Source: Fimbriimonadaceae bacterium (GTDB lineage Bacteria > Armatimonadota > Fimbriimonadia > Fimbriimonadales > Fimbriimonadaceae). From it: a stretch of 64,000 bases of DNA. The first letter of the stretch is position 1; each line of letters starts with the position of its first letter. This document shows positions 58,658-64,000 of the stretch, one piece after another. A model generated the notes under the pieces. That model was not told where the DNA came from, did no database searches, and saw only the letters and a program-made list of their open reading frames with translations. A program made the translations under genes and the position numbers. The stretch lies in assembly GCA_019638795.1 (NCBI GenBank), contig JAHBTB010000005.1:1-64000 (forward strand), written 5' to 3'.

Positions 58658-59157
58658 AGGCCGACGACCTCGCGGATTCGGTGCGACACGGCTTCGAACT
58701 CGTCGTCCCCCGCGACGACGTGAAAATCAGCTTTCAGGTAATGCTCGCGGCGGGCTGTCCAAATGTCCATGAAGGTGCTCTCCCAATTGTCGGTCTCGAG
58801 CAACGGCCGCTTGCGACGGGAGGAGGTCAGGCGTTGCATGATGGTATGAGGATCGACGTCCAGAAAGACAGTCTGGCCTAATCGGCGCATCTCGACCCAG
58901 TTCTCCTCGCGCATCACGACGCCGCCACCGGTGGAGAGGACACCGTCGCCCGCCTCTAGCTTACGGAGAAACGCGGTCTCGTGCTGCCGGAACCCCTCCT
59001 CGCCGAAGAGCTTGAACAGGCGGGGGATCGTCAGGCCAAGCCGGTGCTGGAGGGCCCAGTCGGCGTCGACAAACTCCCGGCCCAGTTCGTCGGCCAGCAG
59101 TCGGCCGACGGTGCTCTTACCGGAGCCCATCATGCCGACCAGGATCACGTACGCCAT
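58654..59157 (-). CDS. aroK: Shikimate kinase
   Basis: 167 residues. P-loop GMMGSGKST at residues 8-16, FVDADWALQHRLG (Asp pair for shikimate and Mg), VLSTGGGVVMRE and a lid with SSRRKRPLLE. It phosphorylates shikimate with ATP. It is the first gene of the seven-gene operon; its promoter should be in the 91-bp gap after the secretin terminator. The order aroK-aroB is common. Confidence 0.95.
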   Translation of the reverse strand: MAYVILVGMMGSGKSTVGRLLADELGREFVDADWALQHRLGLTIPRLFKLFGEEGFRQHETAFLRKLEAGDGVLSTGGGVVMREENWVEMRRLGQTVFLDVDPHTIMQRLTSSRRKRPLLETDNWESTFMDIWTARREHYLKADFHVVAGDDEFEAVSHRIREVVGL

Positions 59158-59199
59158 CTTGACCCCTTTTGAGCATAGCAGTCCGGGTGAAACATGGCA

Positions 59200-59226
59200 A
59201 AGGCAGGGGTCGAGTGACCCCTGCCT
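59200..59226 (-). terminator. Terminator of the second secretin locus
   Basis: 10-bp perfect stem AGGCAGGGGT / ACCCCTGCCT with a CGAGTG loop, about 25 nt past the secretin stop on the minus strand, followed by TTGCCATGTTTC. Confidence 0.75.
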
Positions 59227-59248
59227 TGCGTCGGACGACGGTCGGTCG

Positions 59249-60901
59249 TCAGGGTGCCGCGCCGAGGCCGTAGTCGTCGTCGCCCACGATTGACGGAGTC
59301 ACGAAGACGATCAACTCGCTGGTGCCCTGGTTCTGCGTGCGTCCCCGGAAGAGCTGGCCGATGATCGGCAAGTCGCTGAGGAGCGGGATGCGCGACTCGG
59401 AGTACGTGTCGGTCTTGGCGGTGATACCGGCCAAGGCGATCGTCTCGCGGTCCTTCACGCGGGCCACGACCTGGACCGACTGGCTGAGGACGTCCGGAAT
59501 CTCCTGTCCGTCCGGGCCGCGCTTGACTTGGCCGATGCTGGAGATCGTCGGCGTCAGCGTCATCGTGATCGTGTTGTCACCGTTGATACGGGGCTTGATC
59601 ACCAAGAAGGTCGGGATGTTCAACTGGACCGGCGTGGCCGTGACGATGTTTCCACCGGCACTGGCGGTGACCTGGTTCAAGAAGATCGTGGTCTGCGTGT
59701 TCTGCGTGACGACGGCCAGCTGGTTGTTCAGCGTCCGCAGAAGCGGGGCGGTGACGACGCGGCCCCAACCGTCGGTCATGACGGTGCGGAGCCGGGTGCT
59801 GATGTTGCCGGTCGCGTAGTTGATGAAGACGGGGTCACTCGTGCGGGTGAAGGTTCCCGGCCGGTTGCCAAAGAACGTGCCGCCCCGCTCATAGAGCCAG
59901 TCGATACCCAGCGAGCGATCAGCCGACCGGCTCGTGGTGATGAATTCGACCTTGACGACGACCTGCTTTGGCGCGACGTCGAAGATTTGGAGCAAGTCCA
60001 GCAACTTCTTGTAAGCGTCGTCGGTGCCCTGGAAGATGATGCTGTTGTCAGCCGGGTCGTAGCTGAGCCGGTCGATGCCGGCCGGCAGGAACCCTTGGCC
60101 CGACTGCAGGCCCGAGAAAGAGCCGCCGCCCTGGCCGCCACCGAGTTGTCCGCCGCCGCCACCAAGTTGACCGCCTCCACCGAAGCCGCCACCACCAGGC
60201 TGGCCGCCGCCGAAGCCGCCTGCCTGGCCGCCGCCGCCGAAGCCGCCACGCTGGTTGGCACCGTCGTCGGGAAGGGTCAGGGCCGGAGCAGTCTTGTTGG
60301 GCTCGTTGTACTGCATGCCGCCGCCGTACGTCCGCGGCTCACCGCCGGTGACGACTGTCAGCATGGAACCGGCACCGTAGTTGGAGATGGGCTGGGTCAA
60401 CTGCTGCTGGTACTTACGAAGCTCCTGCATCGCATCAGACGTCAACTCGGGGTTTTCGCCCTTGATGAGACTGATGACCGTGCGGGGGTCCGCCTTCATA
60501 AGCGGGCACTTCTTGGTAAAGATCGGTTCCGCCGTCTTGGGCGTCTCGACCTTTGCCGTCGGCTTCTTGTTCATCGGCCTGATGATGAAGACACCGTTCT
60601 CGTCGCGCTCGGCGTAGGCGCCGGCCGCTTGGCAGACGTACTTGATGGCGTTCTCCGCCGTCTCGTCGGTCAACGAGAGGAAGATTTTCTGCAGTGTCAG
60701 CGCTTCGCTGCCGTCGACGACGAACTTGATGCCCGTCTGCCGCGTCAGCGCTTGGAGTGCGACATGCAGGTCGGCGTCTCTGAGGGTCAGGTTGATCCTC
60801 GTCGCCAACGCGCTACCGTCTTGCGCCGCGCCAAGCGCGGCCATGGCCGTCATCGCCGTGAAGCTGATCGCGGCCACGGTCGCCTTGAATGTGCTCTTCA
60901 T
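59249..60901 (-). CDS. Second secretin (GspD/PilQ-like)
   Basis: 550 residues: signal peptide (MKSTFKATVAAISFTAMTAM), an STN-type domain (INLTLRDADLHVALQALTRQTG), a short N1-type region, a Gly/Gln-rich linker around residues 205-260, an N3-like repeat (LSYDPADNSIIFQGTDDAYKKLLDLL) and the secretin barrel with VVVKVEFITTSRSADRSLG, ETIALAGITAKTD and RIPLLSDLPIIGQLFRG. It has no AMIN-like domain, unlike the first secretin in this window. It forms an outer-membrane ring of a second pilus or secretion apparatus and closes a locus that also has PilN-, PilO- and PilP-like genes. Confidence 0.9.
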   Translation of the reverse strand: MKSTFKATVAAISFTAMTAMAALGAAQDGSALATRINLTLRDADLHVALQALTRQTGIKFVVDGSEALTLQKIFLSLTDETAENAIKYVCQAAGAYAERDENGVFIIRPMNKKPTAKVETPKTAEPIFTKKCPLMKADPRTVISLIKGENPELTSDAMQELRKYQQQLTQPISNYGAGSMLTVVTGGEPRTYGGGMQYNEPNKTAPALTLPDDGANQRGGFGGGGQAGGFGGGQPGGGGFGGGGQLGGGGGQLGGGQGGGSFSGLQSGQGFLPAGIDRLSYDPADNSIIFQGTDDAYKKLLDLLQIFDVAPKQVVVKVEFITTSRSADRSLGIDWLYERGGTFFGNRPGTFTRTSDPVFINYATGNISTRLRTVMTDGWGRVVTAPLLRTLNNQLAVVTQNTQTTIFLNQVTASAGGNIVTATPVQLNIPTFLVIKPRINGDNTITMTLTPTISSIGQVKRGPDGQEIPDVLSQSVQVVARVKDRETIALAGITAKTDTYSESRIPLLSDLPIIGQLFRGRTQNQGTSELIVFVTPSIVGDDDYGLGAAP

Positions 60902-60937
60902 GTTGTCCCAGTTTCCTCCAATTCCTGTCCGGCGGGC

Positions 60938-61624
60938 TTAGCGTCCGCCACCGAAGCCGCCGCCGAAGCCGCCGCCACCGAAGCCGCCACCACCGCCGAA
61001 GCCACCGCCGCCGAAGCCGCCGCCGCCGAAGCCGCCGCCACCGAAGCCACCACCGCCGAAGCCACCGCCGCCGAAGCCGCCGCCGCCAAAGCCGCCGCCG
61101 CCGAAGCCGCCGCCGCCGAAGCCGCCGCCGACATTCGTCGAGATTTCAGGCGAGCTCTGCATGGAGTCTTGGCCCGAGAGAAGCTGGACGAGGTGATACG
61201 GGTCGACGCTGCGAAGCGGGATCTTGATGACCGCATTGTTTTGCGCCGGAGGAGCCGTCGTGTCCGGATTCTCCGTGTTGCCGTTCGGGTTCGGCTTCAG
61301 AATGATGTTGTAGACACCGGTGTCGACGCGCCACGTCGCGTTGACCTGGTTCAGGATGTTCCGAAGCGCAGTCTCGAACGGGACGTCCTTGAGGTTCACG
61401 GTGACGAGCCCCTGCACGGTCGGGTCGACCGTGTATTGCACGTTCGCCGCCCGGAACAAGATTTTCAGGGCGTCGCGGACGTCGGCCTGGTCGAGCTCGA
61501 TCGACGGGATGATGGTGTTCCGCGGGTCTTGCCCACCACCGTCCTGGGCGACCAACAGCAACGGCGCGGCGAGAATGGTGGCCGCGGCAGCCATGGTCAA
61601 AATCGACTTGATCGTGGTTTTCAT
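60938..61624 (-). CDS. STN-domain protein with (GGGGF)n tail
   Basis: 228 residues: signal peptide (MKTTIKSILTMAAAATILAAP), an STN/N0-like domain (IPSIELDQADVRDALKILFRAANVQ, VNLKDVPFETALRNILNQV), a spacer with IIPLRSVDPYHLVQLLSGQD-like N1 start, and a C-terminal tail of about 60 residues made of GGGGF units ending GGGR. There is no secretin barrel. It lies 36 nt upstream of the secretin gene on the same strand. It looks like the N-terminal half of a secretin with the channel replaced by a Gly-Phe tail, possibly a periplasmic partner. The start at 61624 fits the signal peptide. Confidence 0.75.
   Translation of the reverse strand: MKTTIKSILTMAAAATILAAPLLLVAQDGGGQDPRNTIIPSIELDQADVRDALKILFRAANVQYTVDPTVQGLVTVNLKDVPFETALRNILNQVNATWRVDTGVYNIILKPNPNGNTENPDTTAPPAQNNAVIKIPLRSVDPYHLVQLLSGQDSMQSSPEISTNVGGGFGGGGFGGGGFGGGGFGGGGFGGGGFGGGGFGGGGFGGGGFGGGGGFGGGGFGGGFGGGR
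60941..61131. repeat. Tandem GGGGF-coding repeats
   Basis: About a dozen 15-bp units (GGN-GGN-GGN-GGN-TTC) at the 3' end of the STN-protein gene. Units vary only at third codon positions. Confidence 0.85.
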
Positions 61625-61700
61625 AGTTCGAACATTCCTTGCTTCGTGTTTCTGACGTCTAATTCCTAGTTTCGTGTCTGATTGTACTGGATGGCCGCGG

Positions 61701-62441
61701 TCAATTGCCTGCTGACGCCGCCCCACCCTTGCCGCCACGGCCGGGAGGGCCGCCAAAGCCAGGGGGCGGGCCAAAGCTACCGGACGGTCGTCCGCCTGCT
61801 CCCGGAGCGCCAGCGCCGCCCGTGGCGGGTTGGCTGGTCCCGCCGAGCGGGCCCGAGAGTTCAATGTCAATGTCGCGGGGCAGTTGTCCGTCGTCGCGGC
61901 GCAGGACGGCTCGTTCCGAGTCCATTGAGACGACGCGGTACGGCGAGTTGGGAATGGACATGCCCGGCCGGATCTGGATGACTTCCGTCCCTTGGTCGAG
62001 CAGACCGATCACACCGCCCTCGCTGATGATGATGCCGGACAGGCGCCACGCTGGCTTGGGCTGGATCCGAGGCTGCTCGACGTCGGTCTCTTTCTCCGTG
62101 TCGTCGTACTCCTGCCCGAAGCCGCCGAATTCAGAGTTCAGCCGCTCGGCGGCTTGGGACTGGTCAAAGCGGTACTCCTCCGCCGTCAACGCGAAGGGGT
62201 TGCTCCGGGTGGAGAACGCCATCGTCTTGGCCTGGGTGACCGAATCGGGCAACCCGGCGGAAGGTGTCGCCCCCAGTTCCACTCCAGCGTCGGCCGGACG
62301 GGTGGTGGCGAGGGTGTCCTGGAACTTATTGACCCCGGTCACCGCGGCGTCCTGGTCAGGCACGCCGGCTTGGCAACCCGTCAGCGTGACGGCGGCCGCG
62401 ACCAAGAACCACAGAGAATGTCGTTTCATCTTCGTTTCCAT
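61701..62441 (-). CDS. PilP-like lipoprotein of the second secretin locus
   Basis: 246 residues with lipobox LTGC after MKRHSLWFLVAAAVT (start at 62441, or 62429 for MKRHS). The middle FSTRSNPFALTAEEYRFD and the beta domain WRLSGIIISEGGVIGLLDQGTEVIQIRPGMSI followed by YRVVSMDSERAVLRRDDGQ resemble PilP/GspC-type domains that bind secretin N0. The C-terminal tail is Gly/Pro-rich (PGFGGPPGRGGKGG). Between PilO-like and STN-protein genes, so probably the periplasmic link to the secretin. Confidence 0.75.
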   Translation of the reverse strand: METKMKRHSLWFLVAAAVTLTGCQAGVPDQDAAVTGVNKFQDTLATTRPADAGVELGATPSAGLPDSVTQAKTMAFSTRSNPFALTAEEYRFDQSQAAERLNSEFGGFGQEYDDTEKETDVEQPRIQPKPAWRLSGIIISEGGVIGLLDQGTEVIQIRPGMSIPNSPYRVVSMDSERAVLRRDDGQLPRDIDIELSGPLGGTSQPATGGAGAPGAGGRPSGSFGPPPGFGGPPGRGGKGGAASAGN

Positions 62442-62452
62442 CCTGTCAAGCC

Positions 62453-63250
62453 TCAGGCGCCACCCCGGCCACCAGAAACCGGCGAGAACCCGACCGGGAG
62501 TTTCTTTCCGCCGCGGGCCGCGCCCGCCGACCCGGCCCCGGTCGAATTGGCGGCCGGAACCTCGGCCGCACCGGCGACACCGACCGGCGGCGCGACCTTG
62601 TCACCACGGACAAAGGCGACCAACGTGACGTTGTACGTCGCCGTCAGGGTCGGCGCCGTCCCATTGACGGCCAAGCCGTCGGCGACGGCCAGGTAGTTCG
62701 GCATCGACGACCACGCTTGGACGTTGTCCTTGATCTGGTCCCAAGTGCCGGTCACGGTGACCGTGCCCAGGTCGAAGACGCATGCCGGGAATTTGAACCC
62801 CGGATAGTTGTAGTAGGACTCGATGATCTGGTCCGGCTCGGTGGGGGGCTGGGGGATCGTCGGCCCCTGGATAACCTTGACCCCACCGGTCTTGACCTGC
62901 CGGTTCACCGCCGCCTGAATGCTGTCGCGGAAACGTTGCGAGTCGATGGTGAGGTGATAACGGTCGACGGCGAGGTCGATGCCGCCCATGTTGACGTCGG
63001 CAGGCGGGGTGTGCTCGGCGACGATGGCCTGCCATTCCGCACCGATCCGGCGGACCTCGGCTTCGGCGTCAGCACAGCGCTTCTTGGCCGCGGGCAACTT
63101 GTTGCCTTCGGCCTTATAGGCATCGGCAGTCTCGCGGACCATCTGCGCTTCTTGCCGGTTCGGCAGGAAGTGCCAGAAGAACCCATAGCTGAGCGCGACA
63201 AGGGCGACGGCCAGACCGACGACCAACCAGACGATAGGACTCAGTTTCAT
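62453..63250 (-). CDS. PilO-like membrane protein of the second secretin locus
   Basis: 265 residues: membrane helix near the N-terminus (PIVWLVVGLAVALVALSYGFFW), coiled coil (VRETADAYKAEGNKLPAAKKRC), then a beta/alpha periplasmic domain with FDLGTVTVTGTWDQIKDNVQAWSSMPNYLAV, matching the PilO strand-helix unit. The tail is Gly/Ala-rich. It is followed 12 nt later by the PilP-like gene and preceded 19 nt by the PilN-like gene. Sequence identity to known PilO is low, so the call rests on topology and context. Confidence 0.7.
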   Translation of the reverse strand: MKLSPIVWLVVGLAVALVALSYGFFWHFLPNRQEAQMVRETADAYKAEGNKLPAAKKRCADAEAEVRRIGAEWQAIVAEHTPPADVNMGGIDLAVDRYHLTIDSQRFRDSIQAAVNRQVKTGGVKVIQGPTIPQPPTEPDQIIESYYNYPGFKFPACVFDLGTVTVTGTWDQIKDNVQAWSSMPNYLAVADGLAVNGTAPTLTATYNVTLVAFVRGDKVAPPVGVAGAAEVPAANSTGAGSAGAARGGKKLPVGFSPVSGGRGGA

Positions 63251-63269
63251 GTTTCTAAATCACGCTCCC

Positions 63270-64000
63270 CTAGTCGGCTTCCTCGCCACGTCGGCCACCG
63301 GCGGCAGGCGCTCCGCCACCGCTCGGCGCAGGGACGCCAGGAGGCCTGGAGCCACTCGGCGGGCCAAACGAACCGGCCCCGGGAGGCCCGAACGGGCCAC
63401 CGGGACGCCCGACACCCGGGATCCCGCCACCGGTGCCGCCACCACCGGCACCACCCAACGACGCGCGGGGATCCGGCGTCCGGATGTCCTTTTGCATGGT
63501 CAAGACCATGGTCACCGTCGACCAACCCGGCATGGACTCTTTGGTCACGCCTTCCTGCCCGAAGCCGCCGACGCCCAGATAGCCCTGCTGTTCGGCCGAC
63601 GCCCGCGCGATCAGCGCGTCGAGTTTGTCGATCGGGTCGGACGGCAAGGGCTGCTCACCCGGCTTGACAACGCTGCCGACCTGGTCAGTCTCCGTGATCG
63701 GTTGACGGACGGGGTCGTCCAGTTGATAGCCCGCCCGTTGGACGTTCGTCACGCCGGGCACCCGCCAAAACGCAAACGCCACGTCGGCGTACTGGCGGAA
63801 GGTCTTCAGGTGGCCGACCAACGTGACCGTGGCCGCATTCTCACCGGCAGGCTGGGCGGTCATCGAAGTCACCCGATAGAAGTCGGGGATGTACTGCATG
63901 ACCTGCTCGTAGAGGTCGACGTAGGTCGAATTGTGCTTTGACATCGCCTTGGCGAGCATCAGGTTGGAGTTGATGACCTCGCCCTTCTTCGCGATCTCGT
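63270..64000 (-). CDS. PilN-like protein, 5' end outside the window
   Basis: The frame is open from 64000 to the stop at 63270, with no start in the last codons, so the N-terminus is missing; the ATG at 63959 is an internal Met. The visible ~243 residues hold a PilN-type domain (VDLYEQVMQYIPDFYRVTSM, VTLVGHLKTFRQYADVAFAFWRVPGV), a linker with GWSTVTMVLTMQKD and a Pro/Gly-rich tail (PGVGRPGGPFGPPGAGSFG). Expected to carry a membrane helix and a PilM-binding N-terminus beyond the edge. Together with the next four genes it forms a second pilus-type locus. Confidence 0.65.
   Translation of the reverse strand, partial: EIAKKGEVINSNLMLAKAMSKHNSTYVDLYEQVMQYIPDFYRVTSMTAQPAGENAATVTLVGHLKTFRQYADVAFAFWRVPGVTNVQRAGYQLDDPVRQPITETDQVGSVVKPGEQPLPSDPIDKLDALIARASAEQQGYLGVGGFGQEGVTKESMPGWSTVTMVLTMQKDIRTPDPRASLGGAGGGGTGGGIPGVGRPGGPFGPPGAGSFGPPSGSRPPGVPAPSGGGAPAAGGRRGEEAD

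Noticed and set aside
60941-61131. 15-bp GC-rich repeats as a CRISPR or origin iteron array
   Set aside because: They code GGGGF in frame and have no spacers or DnaA-like boxes.
59528-61669. 713-codon plus-strand frame over the second secretin and STN genes
   Set aside because: Its long Ala/Glu-rich repeat is just the complement of the GGGGF and Gly-rich DNA.

Overview
The window is a 64 kb piece of a GC-rich bacterial chromosome from a diderm (it encodes RND/TolC efflux parts, secretins and lipoproteins). Type IV pilus alignment genes of PilMNOPQ type, a DUF-type pseudopilin, PEP-CTERM proteins, a P1B-4 ATPase and small overlapping housekeeping operons together suggest Armatimonadota, probably Fimbriimonadia. 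This placement is inference from gene content; no rRNA is present to prove it. Coding density is high, and most operons use 4-nt ATGA-type overlaps.

Layout. 1-9.7 kb: the end of a PPK2 polyphosphate kinase, a sugar-oxidation operon (SDR dehydrogenase, GH63-like glucosidase, YbhE-type lactonase), tRNA-Ala(TGC), a secreted TIM-barrel-like protein, a DUF72 protein and a GH3 beta-glucosidase. 9.8-12 kb: three tandem PEP-CTERM protein genes, each with its own terminator. 12-17 kb: a six-gene overlapping operon (IMPase/HisN, RuvX, MltG, a YqeG-GtrA fusion, AroE, Sua5). 17-19 kb: an AT-richer block (thioredoxin-like protein and pseudopilin) beside the 3' end of tmRNA. 19-26 kb: an SRPBCC protein, DapB, two FAD oxidoreductases, CrcB, a DivIVA-like protein, CoaD, an ArsR regulator and a repeat-bearing lipoprotein.

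26-33 kb: a complete type IV pilus alignment/secretin operon (ExeA-like ATPase, HTH protein, PilM, PilN, PilO, PilP, PilQ). 33-46 kb: an MFS exporter, two unrecognised proteins, a P1B-4 metal ATPase and an AbrB-RND tripartite efflux operon, then a DUF3187 outer-membrane protein and ribosomal protein S18. 46-53.6 kb: a clostripain-like lipoprotein, a GAF-GGDEF cyclase, L21-L27, a KdsD-like isomerase with an arginase, and PdxT. 53.7-59.2 kb: a seven-gene operon (aroK, aroB, small membrane protein, PASTA pseudokinase, rpe, small membrane protein, ribD). 59.2-64 kb: the end of a second PilN/PilO/PilP/secretin-like locus running off the right edge.

Most notable: the second secretin locus, which has a separate STN-domain protein with a (GGGGF)n tail; a PASTA-domain kinase that has lost its VAIK Lys, catalytic-loop Asn and DFG Asp; a YqeG phosphatase fused to a GtrA-type membrane domain; an RND pump with an extra pair of hydrophobic segments; and the PEP-CTERM triplication, where a perfect 14-bp palindrome sits at the same distance from the start codon in two copies.
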